Shown here in pieces: positions 43,104-54,581 of a stretch of DNA of 64,000 nt; within the stretch, counting starts at the first letter, position 1, and each line of letters starts with the position of its first letter. A program made the translations under genes and the position numbers. The stretch is from Poa pratensis (taxonomy: Eukaryota > Streptophyta > Magnoliopsida > Poales > Poaceae). The stretch is from positions 11,808,910 through 11,872,909 of the forward strand of contig CAMZMU010000096.1 in the NCBI GenBank assembly GCA_947311845.1, written 5' to 3'. The notes below the pieces were generated by a model, which saw only the letters and a list, made by a program, of their open reading frames with translations, was not told the origin of the DNA and searched no databases.

Positions 43104-46100
43104 ATGTCTCCTCCTGAGACTTCGGAACAAACCGAGGTTCCAGACCTCGAACTGGAGGTCGGAGAACGAGCCGGCTGGGAAGGTTCGGATGTAACTCCGG
43201 ACGAAATCCAGTGGCTCAGGGCACTCGGCGGATTCCCGCCGGGGTAGAGTCGCCTGCCAGAGGGCGAACTCGAGCCTCAAGTCAAGGAAGGGGAACGGGT
43301 GGTCTTCGTCGCGCACTTCCAGCGCGGCTTCGGACTGCCCGTTAGTGATTTCTTCCGGAGCTTCCTCGACAAGTTCGGACTCCAGGTTCATCACCTCCCC
43401 GCCAACGCCATCACCACTCTCTCCTGCATCGTTTCCTTCTCTGAGGGATACCTCGGCCTCAAAGCCACGGTAGACCTCTTTTCTCGCTACTTCCAACTCA
43501 AGCGGCAAGTGATCCCGGATCCAAAGAACAAGGATCTGCCCAAGCAATTAACCGCCTGCGGAGCTGCCACCGTAGCTCCTCGCCGAAACTCCATCTTCCC
43601 ACGTATCACTACTCCGGACACCGTTCGCAAGTGGCTCCGGACGTGGTTTTACGTGAAGAACTCCGGCGAAGAGGACCTCCTCAACCTGCCGGCGTTTAAC
43701 CTCAGCCCTCCTACAGAACAGCTCAACTGGGACTACACTCCCCCTCACAGCGGCGAACTCAAGTCCATCCATGAGTACATTGCGAAATGGCAGGACCCGG
43801 AGGACCCCGGAAACGACGGGAAAGTCCTGACGGCTGATGACCTGGCCTGCACATTCGTGAAGCGCAGGGTCTCCCCTCTCCAGGCGAGGTCTCACAAGAT
43901 CTGCCACATGAGCGGTCTTTATGACCCCACCCGCCATACGCACGTTGCACTGGACAACGCCGCGGTAGCTCGGCGAGTCCGAGCTATCACCAAGTCCAAG
44001 ATCCCTGACGCTTGGACATGGGGAAGGGAACCCCACTACCGGACCAAGCCAGCGAAACAGGTACGCTATTCCGACGTTTTCTTCGTACTCCTTTACCACC
44101 GAGGTCTTGCTACCGACGTTCATCTTGACAATTTTCTTCCTAACTCCTTTTCATATGTCTGCCATACAGCTGTTCTCCCGCCAGACCGCCGAGGATGGAG
44201 TCCATCCTGCGGACCACTTCGGCAAGGATCTCCCTGTCGAGGACCCACCATCCAACGTGGACCCTGACAACGAGGATTATATGCCCATTGCCTCGGCCCG
44301 CATCACCACCGCGGGTAAGCCTCAAGCACAAGCTTCAGTTCAAGAGATTTCGGATGACGAGGAGGGGTTTCTCGTCATGGAACCAATAAACGCGGTACCT
44401 ATCTCCTGCCTTCCTCACCTTCCGAACTTTACTCCAGCAACCAGCCGGAAACGCGCTGGTGCCGCAACTTCGGCCGCCGAACCATCCGCCACTGGAGCCT
44501 CCGGACCCACTGAGGCTCCGGTCAAGAGACGTCGGCTGAAGAAGTCCGGAAATCCTCCTCATGCCCGAGGGGGCAAGAGGTTTCCTACCTCGGATGGGTA
44601 ATGCTTTGCTTCTATAGCCAACAATGTTTGTTGCTTAAACATATTACCTCGGTATTAACACTTAACCATCTTCCTTCGTTGCAGTGACCCCATAGACGTG
44701 GATCAGGAGGTATCCTCCATGACTGCACCCGTTGGTGCCTCTGAAGCCACGACCACCCCCGACGAACTCTCGCCCCGGATCTCCTCCACCGAGGTCTGGC
44801 CCGGCCTTGGGGAAATCTGCCCCCACCCGAGGTCAGACTTCTCCGCGTCCTCAAACGGATGCGGGGACCAATCGCGCCAGAACTCCGGCTACCGCCTTGC
44901 CGGAGCCTCGACTCTCCCCCCGCAGCCAGACTGCCCGCAACCAACAGCAGCAACAGCAGAAGCATCAGCAGAAGCAACAGCAAGCAGCAGCCCAAGCAAC
45001 AGCCCCAAAAACCAGTTCGCCAGACTACCTTGCCGTTGGAGAAGGGCAAGGAGAAAGAGAAAGAGACGGTGAAGTCTAAGGTCACCCCCAAACCAACATC
45101 TGGGTCTGGCACCCTGACTATCTCTTCTCCTTCAAGGATGCAACCGAGGTCTCCTCCCCCGGTGACACGCCGAATTCCTCCATTCGCCGCACCCGTTGAT
45201 GAGACTGCCCCTCCGGCCGAAGAATATGCTCGGAGGGCATCTCTTATATTGGATAACCGGCCTGCTTCAAGCTCCGAGGCTGCTTTGGCCTTGGAGGCCT
45301 CGGTTAGGGGCATCGAGCAGGGCGGACCGTGGGGATTTCCTCCTCTGCGCACTGACAGTGACCAGAGCCTCGGCTCCTTGGAACACTACAATGCAGACTG
45401 GAATTCTGCAGACGAGGTCTCCTCGGCCTCCCTAGCTGCTCCGGTGGCTGAGCATCCTGCGGGAAACAGCGCCTGCGGCCGAAGCGTATATACTACAAAC
45501 TGCTGCCCTGCGTGCTGCTCAAAACATCGACGTAAGTCCTATTCTCTTTACTTTCATGCAGTATCTCATCTAATATCCACCATTCCCAGTCCCCGAGATT
45601 CGAGGTAAACTATTGACGCTCCGCCGGAGTTAAAATTGTTTGGCTTGAATCTCAACTTTCATTTTCATCCGACGTATCCAAACCATTTTACCTTACGAGC
45701 ACCCCGAGACTCCTGTCGAGGCATACCCCGGCAACATTTTCCCAATGATTTGACTCCGAGTCCCCGAGACTCTTGTCGAGGTATAGCCTTTCTAACCGAG
45801 CTATGTTTTTCTTCCTTGCAGAATACTATGAACGTCCGCACGGATATCTTTCATACCCTCTTGTTTGACCACAAGAAACTCCACGACGAGCACAAGGCCG
45901 TCCTTGCAGAAAAGAACTCTTTGGACGAGAAGCTACAACAAGAGAAAGCCGAAGTAGCTCGTCTGGTAAAGGAGCTCAAGCGCATCACTGAGCTGCGGAC
46001 GTCTGAAAAAGAGCAGCTGCAGGCGGAAAAGGCCAGTGTTGTCGAAACAGAGAAGAAACTTCGGGAGGATGCCGCCAAGGATCACCAGGAAGCGCTCCAG

Positions 46101-46983
46101 TTAGCCGAGACCCCGCCACCTCGGCCACAGAGGCTTTGGAAGCTCTGCAAGCGCAGGTCAACCAGTTTCTCCCGACGCTGCAAACTATCAACCGCGAGAT
46201 GGACGGTAAGTTTCTTGCCCCCTTAGCTTTGCTTTGTCCTCCAACATCTCTTTCATTATTAACATGCTATCCTTCTGCAGAGCATTTCACCTACACCCAA
46301 GTCTCGGCCCGCAGTATCACTGCTCGGCACAGGGAGAGGCGTAAGGAGACGAACCCCGTCTGGACCGTTGAGGACCACATCGTGGCCATCAAGGCTCGGA
46401 TCAATCCCTTGAAAACCATTGGGTCGGAACTTCTTGATGCAGGTGCGTCTGCTTTCCGAGCCTTATGGCCTCTTGCCGACGCTCCCAAATCTACGCCCGA
46501 GCTCGCCGCCCAGCTTCGCGACACCGAAAGAAGATTGCGAGAGTGGCGCTCATCTTCAGCTCGCGCTGGAGCTGATGCCGCTCTCAGGTTTATCATGACT
46601 TGGTGCGAGAAGATCGACCTCGAGAAGATGAACACTCTCCGGCGAGGCTCCCTTGGTCGTCCGACCCGATCCTTGTCGCGCGCCGCCAAAAGATGGCCAA
46701 CTACTTTGCTGGATATGCCACCACGAAGAACTTGAGCGAAGGAGACACCTACTCCGACGCCGAGGATTACGAGCCAGAAGACGAGGAATACGAAACAGAA
46801 TCCGACGTCGAGGCCGAGCAAGGTGACGGCGGTGAAACCCGCGAAGCAGAAACCGAGGCTTCTCCACAACCTGGTGCCGAGGTTACTGCCGACGTTGCCA
46901 GCACTTCCCAGGCTACCTCGGCTCCGGACGAAATCCCTGCTACATCGGCTGCTGCCGACGTAATTCCTGATGCCTCGACCTGA
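43104..46983 (+). CDS. Antisense gene of the Tat-type Gypsy element (Transposase_28-like), copy before gap
   Basis: Starts MSPPETSEQTEVP. Exon borders read by eye: 43104-44060 (GTACGC donor), 44170-44599, 44687-about 45532, about 45824-46204 and 46282-46983 (TGA). The first exon carries the 'putative gypsy type transposon' (Transposase_28) domain: FQRGFGLPVSDFFRSFLDKF, then IPRITTPDTVRKW-like and WDYTPPHSGEL segments. Later exons hold a basic KRRRLKKSG cluster (likely nuclear signal), a Gln/Ser/Pro-rich tract, a long Lys/Glu coiled coil (LFDHKKLHDEHKAVLAEKNS) and an acidic Asp/Glu tail. Near 43240 three bases are missing relative to the second copy and cause a stop in exon 1; near 46107 another slip occurs. 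Both look like sequence errors. Near 46645 the frame must shift in both copies. Role unknown; proteins of this type are known only as retrotransposon cargo. Confidence 0.65.
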
Positions 46984-47136
46984 ACTTATGCTTGGCCAAA
47001 AAACTTCATTAAATCCCCGGTATGCCGGGACGCAGATGTAATCAAACTTAAGTAGTTCCTTTGCTACCTCTATTACTATCATGCTCATTCGAACCATGCT
47101 TTTCTAAGCTTTATGTCGAATCCTTTTGAATGATTG

Positions 47137-47460
47137 CTCGAGTTTACTTTCGTGTTTACTATATTTGGCATTCTTTGCTCTTGTCTGCCATTCTGGCGTT
47201 CGACAGTCGAGTCACAAGATTGTTGTTCATAGCATACAGTACTTGGTAAATTCCGAGGTATGTTTCAAAGTCATCCGACATAAAAAAGAAGTAAAAACAG
47301 GGGTTAGTAAACGACATATGCCGAACTGTCTTTTTGGACCGAGTCCCCGAGTTCATTTTCATGTTTCCCATGTTCTTTCGTCTTTGCTCTTGACTGCCAT
47401 GCTGGCGTTCGTCAGTCGAGTCACAAGATTAGTTACATAGCATACAGTACTTGAAGTTTG
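47137..47460. repeat. Direct repeats (~110 bp, ~207-bp step) between the convergent genes
   Basis: 47137-47260 and 47345-47470 share TTGCTCTTG.CTGCCAT.CTGGCGTTCG.CAGTCGAGTCACAAGATT and AGCATACAGTACTTG with point changes. They lie between the antisense gene stop (46983) and the pol stop (about 47575), where both transcripts should end. Confidence 0.6.
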
Positions 47461-47574
47461 AGACGAGGTTCAAAATAGTTCGGCATACGAACGAAGAAAG
47501 AGTACAAACAAAAAGAAACATGCAATCATAAGAGCGAGGCAGTCCCCGAGCTCACTCTCGAGGTGCCGAAGTTT

Positions 47575-50500
47575 TTATTTAAAGATCAGCCGAGGTACAT
47601 ACATTACTTCCTTCAACAGTAGAAGGGTCGGAGTAGAGCTACATTCCATGGACGCTGAAGCTCCAAATCGGGTCTCCAGCCCATCTCCCCTTGGCTCCTG
47701 TGCATCTATAAGATAGTACGAATCATTGTGCAAAGCTCGGCTCACAATGTATGGTCCCTCCCATGGAGGTGACAACTTGTGCCGACCTTTGCTGCGCTGA
47801 ACAAGCCTCAGCACTAGATCTCCTTCATTAAACTTTCGGGGTTTTACATGCCGACTTTGATAACGTCGGAGACCTGATATATTGCTGACCGAGATAAGGC
47901 CAATTCTCTTGCTTCCTCGAGCAATCTACAGCATCTTCCCGAGCTTCTTTAGCCTCGGCTTCTGTGTACATTGCCACTCTGGGCGCATCATATTCAATGT
48001 CGGTTGGCAGCATTGCCTCGGCCCCATAGACCATGAAAAATGGCGTATAGCCAGTTGATCTGTTCGGTGTGGTCCTTAGACCCCACAGAACTGCTGGTAT
48101 CTCATCGATCCAACACCCCGGTGTTTTCAACAGTGGTTCTACCAACCGAGCTTTGATTCCGGCCAATACCAATGCATTTGACCTCTCTACTTGCCCATTA
48201 GCCTGTGGGTGAGCCACCGAGGCTACGTCAAGTCGAATTCCCTTACTCATGCAGAACCGAGCAAACTCTCACAGCAAAGTTCGTGCCGTTGTCTGTAATA
48301 TACTATGAGGATATCCGTATCTCAGGATTATTTCCTTCAAAAAGGTCACCGCCGTATGACCATCCACTTTTCGGATTGGCTTCACCTCGATCCACTTAGT
48401 GAATTTGTCCACCATCACCAGTATGTGAGTCATATTGCCTCGGGCTGGCTTGAATTCTCCCACCATGTCCAGACACCAAACTGCAAAGGGCCACGTGATA
48501 GGAATGGTCTTGAGCGCCGAAGCTGGCATGTGCTGCTGCTTGGCGAACCTTTGGCACCCTTCACATTTCCGAACTATATCTTCTGCATCGGCATTGGCGG
48601 TGGGCCAATAGAACCCGTGCCGGAACACCTTGGCCACCAGAGCTCTTGTGCTGCAATGATGTCCACATTCTCCTTGGTGGATTTCTAAAAGCATCTCCTT
48701 GCCTTCAGCTGGTTCGACACACCTCTGCAACACCTCGGTCACACTTCTCTTGTATAGCTCCTTGTTGATGATGGTGTATCCCTTAGCTCTCCTCTGGATT
48801 CTCCTTGCCTCGGTTGTATCACTTGGCAAACTTCCATCGGCTATGAAGTTCATGATCTGCTCCGCCCATTCCGGCACTGGATGCAGAGGAAAAAGCCTCT
48901 CATCTATCTCCATTGGTTCGGTCGCCATGATCTCCTTCATGATTTCCTCCACCATTGCTCGGCCAGTCCCCGAGTGTTGGTGCGAAGTCCCCGGGTCAGA
49001 CCCGAAGTTCCCATCATCTATCTCCATAGGAAAAGCTCCATCAGTCCTCGGATACTGCGAAGCAGTCCCCGAGTCCGGCCAAACGCATCCGACGTCTACC
49101 TCCATAGGAATAGGCTCAGACTCCGAACTTGGCGGTAAGAAAATTGACTCGGAGTCAGGCGAGGGCTTGATTGAAGGAGTTCTCAAATGGTTCAGCGCTA
49201 TCCCCGGTGGCACCGGTTCTTTGGATGAACCGAGCTTGGACAATACGTCGGCGGCTTCATTCTCCCCCCGAGGTATGTGCTTGTACTCACATCCTTCGAA
49301 GAACCCAGACACCTTTTGCACATGAAACCGATACAACTCCATGTTCGCATCCAACGCATCCCAAGTGCCGGTGGATTGATGCACCACCAAAGCTGAATCG
49401 CCGAAGCATTCTATACGCCGGACACCTATCTCCTTTGCCACCTTGAGCCCATGGATCAGGGCCTCATACTCCGCCACGTTGTTCGACGCCGAGAAATGGA
49501 TTTGCAGCACATACTTCAACTGGTCTTGCTTCGGCGAGGTTAGGACTACGCCGGCACCTAATCCGACCTTGGTCTTGGACCCATCAAAGTGCATCTTCCA
49601 ATAATTATAGTCCGGCAAGGGCGGCTCATATTGCATCTCGGCCCAATCGCATAAAAAGTCCGGCAGCGCCTGCGACTTGATTGCATCTCGCCTTTCATAA
49701 TGCGGAGTGTATGGAGATACCTCGATCGCCCATTTGGCAACTCGCCCAGTTGCGTCCTTGCATCCGATGATCTCCGAGATTGGAGCATCACATACCACCG
49801 TCATGGGATGCTCTTGGAAGTAATGCTTCAGTTTCTTAACCGCCAGGTATACTCCGTACGTCATCTTCTGGTAGTGGGGGTAGTTTTGCTTCGACGTGGA
49901 TATCACCTCGCTCAGGTAGTAGATTGGTCTCTGCACCGATTTGCCTCCTTCGTCTCGCTCCACCACCACTGCAACACTTACGACCCGGTTTGTAGCCGCA
50001 ATGTATATCAACATCGGTTCATTCTGCAAAGGGGATGCCAACACCGGAGCAGTGGACAACATCTTCTTCAGCTCATTGAACGCCGCGTCCGCCTGCGGGG
50101 TCCAAGTGAAACTGGTACTTTTCTTCATAAGTTGATACAATGGTAAGGCTTTTTCTCCTAGCCGACTTACAAACCGACTTAAAGATGCAAGGCATCCCGT
50201 GAACTTCTGCACATCTTTTAAACAGTTCGGCAACTTCATTCTTTCGATAGCTCGGATCTTAGCCGGGTTAACTTCTATACCTCGGCTCGATACGAGGAAA
50301 CCGAGCAATTTTCCAGCCGGGACACCAAAGGTGCACTTGTCCGGGTTAAGTTTCAACCGATACTTTCTTAAATTTGCAAATGTCTCTTCGAGGTCTTCGA
50401 TGAGAGTATGCTTCTTTTTAGTTTTGATAACAATGTCATCGACATACACTTGCACATTCTTGCCCATTTGAGAATGTAAGCACTTCTGCATACACCTTTG

Positions 50501-51044
50501 ATAAGTTGCCCCGGCATTTCTCAAACCGAAACACATGACACGATAGCAATACGCCCCGTACGGGGTAATAAAGGCAGTCTTTATTTGATCATCAGTGTTC
50601 AGGGGATCTGGTGAAAACCAGAATATGCATCAATAAAAGACAACAGCTCACATCCAGCCGTAGAATCGATCACTTGATCAATCCGAGGTAAAGGAAAGGG
50701 ATCCTTCGGGCACGCCTTGTTCAGGTTGGTGAAGTCAATGCACATGCGCCACACCTTGACTACCGCCGGTTCGTCCTTCTTTTTCTCCACGAGGACTGGA
50801 TTAGATATCCAGTCCGGATGCAGCACTCCATGATGAAGCCTGCAGCCAGTAACTTCGCCAGTTCTTCGAGTACCACCTTTCTTCGGTCATCTGAGAGCCG
50901 CCGCGTCGGTTGACGCACTGGTTTCACCTCTGGCCGAACAAACAAAGAGTGCTCTGCCAACTCCCTCGGAACACCTGGCAGGTCTTTAGCCGACCATGCA
51001 AAAATGTCCCGATTCTCACGGAGGAAGTGACAGAGCGCGCTTTC
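47575..51044 (-). pseudogene. Gypsy pol: reverse transcriptase, two RNase H domains, integrase
   Basis: Reading on the minus strand: RT from FLRENRDIFAWSAKDLPGVP (51015) through P-V-L-V-E-K-K, MCIDFTNLNKACPKDPFPLP, the YVDDIVI catalytic motif (about 50440) and FLVSSRGIEVNP; the RT-linked RNase H region (YYLSEVIS...YPHYQKM); then a second, archaeal-type RNase H (MHFDGSKTK near 49595, NNVAEYEALIHGL, ENEAADVLSKLG). A linker with three P-M-E-(V/I)-D words follows, then the integrase zinc motif (H-H-C...CEGCQ) and core W-C-L-D-M-V-G. After G-Y-P-H-S-I a one-base slip puts the D-N-G-T-N-F segment out of frame, in both copies. The rest (VASVAHPQANGQVERSN, LLKTPGCWIDEIPAVLWGLR) continues from 48250. 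Further breaks occur near 50540-50620, 50820 and 47830. Confidence 0.85.
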
Positions 51045-52271
51045 CTATTTCTCGTCCATGCCAGTACCAATGATGGCGAAACGCTCCGGGTTCTCCGAGT
51101 CCAGCGGGATTTTCTTGGTCTCCTTGGGCACCTCGAATGAAGCGCTCATGTCCGGAGTAATTAGTCCGGACATGCCGAGCTGAGTAGACTGCGCCATTGC
51201 CACCACCTTCTGAAGTTGCTTCTTCTCCGCCGCGATCACCAAGGACTCGGCTAAACTGGATCCCGCCGAGGCACATTGCATAGCCTTCTTGTAGTCACCA
51301 GAAATGGTTATTATTCCCTTGGGCCCCGGCATTTTCATCTTTAGGTAAGCCACATGAGTGGAGATCATGAACTTGGCCAAGGCTGGCCTTCCCAGCAAGG
51401 CATGGTAAGGGCTCTGCAAGTCCACAACCTCGAACTCAAGACTTTCAACTCGGCTGTTATCTCGGGTACCAAAACCCACGTCGACCCAAATCTTTCCCAT
51501 AGGTGCACAAGAGACCCCGGGCACAATACCGTGAAATGTACAGCTGCTAGGCTGCAACTGGTTCGGTGAGTATCCCAGCTTGACCATTGTGTCTCGGTAC
51601 ATGATATTTATGGCACTCCCATTGTCCACCAAGACTCGGGTGAATCTCACATTGTTGGTCGGCCCACAAAACGTCGGATCCACCACCAGTGCATAGTTTC
51701 CAGGGCTCGGCATGATCCGAGGTGTATCTTGCCTGCTCCAAGTGATCTCTTGCTCGGACCAGTTCATGTATTTCACCACCGCCGGAGATACTGCATTCAC
51801 CTCCTTGGCACGCCTCAGCATACTCTTCTTATCAGTTGACTCAGTCACAAACACCACGTAGCTCTGATGTACTTCCCTATAATCGTTACCGGGGTTCTCA
51901 TACCTCTGATTCTCAAAGGACCACGTTTGGCTTTGGCCGGCACCACCGTTGTTGTTGTTGCCCTGGGCACTCACTGCATTCACCGGTTTCGCCTGCACCG
52001 TCTTCTGATTTTGGGCCGCATGCACCGGGGTTGAATTTGCTCCGGTTAAGCTCTGATTCTGCGCCGCTATGGTCGGCTTATGCTGCTGCTGCGTGTTCGG
52101 ATATTGAGGTCTACGCCATTGGTTCGGTGGCCCACTCCGGTTTGCCCCAGCTTTCGCCCCTTCTGCAGCGGTTCGGTGATGAAAACTACACTGCAGAGTG
52201 GTATGGTTGGGTGTTCTGCCATTCCTGCCATGATAGATACATGGTCCATTCACCAATGACTCGTAAGTCAC
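51045..52271 (-). CDS. Gypsy gag C-terminus and aspartic protease
   Basis: A continuous 408-residue frame. The N-terminal part has a GPCIYHGRNGRTPNHTTLQC segment, a variant zinc-knuckle-like C/H cluster, and a Gln/Asn-rich linker. The protease core is about residues 215-290: RVLVDNGSAINIMY holds the active-site D-N-G, followed by flap-like segments and YHALLGRPALAKF near 275-285. The conserved 'LLGRPWL'-type motif is typical of plant Gypsy proteases. The C-terminus (PERFAIIGTGM) is the usual link to RT; the stop here is one slip before the RT frame. Confidence 0.75.
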   Translation of the reverse strand: MTYESLVNGPCIYHGRNGRTPNHTTLQCSFHHRTAAEGAKAGANRSGPPNQWRRPQYPNTQQQHKPTIAAQNQSLTGANSTPVHAAQNQKTVQAKPVNAVSAQGNNNNGGAGQSQTWSFENQRYENPGNDYREVHQSYVVFVTESTDKKSMLRRAKEVNAVSPAVVKYMNWSEQEITWSRQDTPRIMPSPGNYALVVDPTFCGPTNNVRFTRVLVDNGSAINIMYRDTMVKLGYSPNQLQPSSCTFHGIVPGVSCAPMGKIWVDVGFGTRDNSRVESLEFEVVDLQSPYHALLGRPALAKFMISTHVAYLKMKMPGPKGIITISGDYKKAMQCASAGSSLAESLVIAAEKKQLQKVVAMAQSTQLGMSGLITPDMSASFEVPKETKKIPLDSENPERFAIIGTGMDEK

Positions 52272-54269
52272 AGGTGGTCCGGCCTCCTGCCACTGCTTCG
52301 CACCACCTCCCTGATTCTGGTTCTGGTTCGGAGTCCACGCCTGACCCTCAGTCTTCGGTCTGGGCGCCTCCAGGTCCGGACTGACTTGGGTTTACAGCAT
52401 TGACTTGGAAATCTGGTTCTCTCCTCTTCTGCCCGAACTCTTGACGGTTATCAAACCTCGGTCCGTTGTTGCGGTTGTTCATCGGATTCCTCCTGTTCCG
52501 GGCATTCCCATCCAGCAGAGGCTGCGGATCGCCAAGGGCATAGGAATCAGCTATCCGAATCGTCTCGGCCAGAGTCTTTGGCATATCTCTGGAGCCTCTG
52601 CCACAACATGCTACCATACCGACATCCATCAGCAAACCACGCTATAGCCTGTGCTTCGATAACTCCCTCACAGGAGTTCCGAACATTGCTCCACCGAGTC
52701 AAGAATTCTCGGTCAGTCTCATTGTCCTCCTGCTTGCACGCCTGCAAAAGCTGAGGTCGGTTTGGCCTCCTGTAAGTGCTGGCGAAGTTGCTATTGAATG
52801 CCTCCTCTAAATCCAGCCAGCAATCGATGCTATTCTCCGGCAGATTGTTCAGCCAGATCCGAGCAGGACCTTCCAACATGTGCGGGAGATACCGGACCGC
52901 CCATCGGCGATTGCCCCCCGCAATGTATACTGCTGAAACATAATCAGCTAGCCAATCTTGCGGCTTGGTGCTCCCATTGTACGGCCTGGTACTCCGACCC
53001 AACTGAAACTGAGACACCGGTGGAGGTGGTTCCTTCATGATCCGAGGTCCAAAACACGCCGGACCAGGAGGGCCTTCCTCCTCCAACCTCTCGGACATGT
53101 AAATCCGATCTAGCTTGTAGCGCGCATCACCTGTAGGCAACGTCCGAGCTCCGATACGTCTCCCAATGCACCATCCACTCTATAGAATCCAGCCCGCTCC
53201 ATGGCTGAATTTCCATCATCATATCGGTCGCCACCTCGACCGACGTTCTTCGGCTGCGGAACATACTCCGGCTCTTGCTGATACTGCTCCTGCGGCCGGG
53301 GTTGCTGCTGATGCCTCGGGGGCTGAGGTGGTTTACCTCGGCCAGCCGACGCTGCTTGCCCACCGTTCTGATTTCCTGAGCTGAACGGCCCTTAGCTCGG
53401 CTTGCATCACCTGGGCCGGGGTCTCCATTGGCTCGGCTAGCGTTGCCGACCTTTTGCTTCCCAGCTAACACCGGATCGTACACTTGCAGCTGCATCTCCT
53501 TGTTCCGACCTGAAGTGACACTCCGGGCACGATCGGCTCCTCCGACGTGTGGAGACGAGGCTTGCCCCTTGGACCCCTGGCTAACTGGCCTAACGAATGG
53601 ACCGCCTGCGAACCGCCAAGCCCGGCCTTGCGGAGGGCTTCATTTTGCTTGCTGGCCACATGCACTAACTCATTGAGCCGCTTCTGCTGCTCACGCCCAT
53701 GCATCTCCGGTCAACTCCGATAGCCCGGCCCTTACTGCTTCGGCTGCTCTAAGGTTCTTAGCTGGTGAACTATACACCGGCCTACCAGTAGCCGACCTGC
53801 TACTTGTTGCCTTACTCGAGCCCGAGACTGCAGCCCTAGCCATCTCCCCATAGAGGTCCTTGCCTCGGTTGAGCAGAGCAGCTTTCTTACGCCGCACAAC
53901 CGGAGTAAAACCATCCTCTATACCATGTGCAGCATTGTACTCCTTCTGCTCCATATCGAACTGCTGCTTAGCCTCGGCCAGCAACCGAGCTTCTCTCAGC
54001 ACCCTCTGGCGCTCTGCCTCTAACCCGGCCACCGTATGCTCCACACTTGCCTCTACTGCGAGTGGCCGAGCTAACCTATCAACGATAGCTTCTAAGGGAA
54101 CTTCTTCCCTTGGCATGCCCAACTGCTCATTCTGACTAGGTTTCTCGTACGGAAACTTCGCCGTCCGACCTGATTTCTCAGGCAGCGCGGTTGGCGTCGC
54201 CTCCACCTCGGCTAGCGCGACCTTGCCAGCATCTGCCTTGCTAGCTGCAGGCCTGGTACCAGCCATCAT
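52272..54269 (-). pseudogene. Gypsy gag, frameshifted
   Basis: Likely start MMAGTRPAASKAD at 54269. The N-terminal segment 54269-53691 contains a charged coiled-coil-like region (V-A-G-L-E-A-E-R-Q-R-V-L-R-E-A) and a basic V-R-R-K-K-A. The capsid part 53140-52547 carries the Retrotrans_gag domain: SQFQLGRSTRPYNGSTKPQD, ARIWLNNLPENSIDCWLDLE, FLTRWSNVRN. Between 53700 and 53130 and again near 52600 and 52300 the frame changes. The domains are clear, the reading frame is not intact. Confidence 0.75.
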
Positions 54270-54561
54270 CACCTCCACACACCTCGGAGGGCGAGTGACA
54301 CGACCGCCGACAAAGCCGCCAGGAGAGGAGTTTCGTCGTCCACGAGCACCTGCTCCGGGTACTCGCGAACCACCTCGACAGCAACGTAAGTGGGGAAGCT
54401 GCCGAGCATCATGAGGAAGCCATCGGTGGGGAAAGGCTTGCCGGCGAAGCACCCCGCATTGTCGCTCACAAAGGCGAACTCGCCAATCTTGGTAACAAGG
54501 CCAGAAAGAACACACCCAGAGGAGCCCGTCCGGATGGAAACTCCACCCAACGCCTCAATCT

Positions 54562-54579
54562 GCCCCACGGTGGGCGCCA
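54562..54579 (-). promoter_or_regulatory. Gypsy primer-binding site
   Basis: TGGCGCCCACCGTGGGGC on the minus strand, two bases from the LTR end at 54582; a primer site common in plant Gypsy elements. Confidence 0.85.
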
Positions 54580-54581
54580 AC

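Noticed and set aside
48305..49325. Plus-strand ORFs of 127 and 208 residues opposite the Gypsy integrase and linker
   Set aside because: Antisense shadows of pol; unlike the gene at 43104 they have no promoter, splice signals or recognisable domain.
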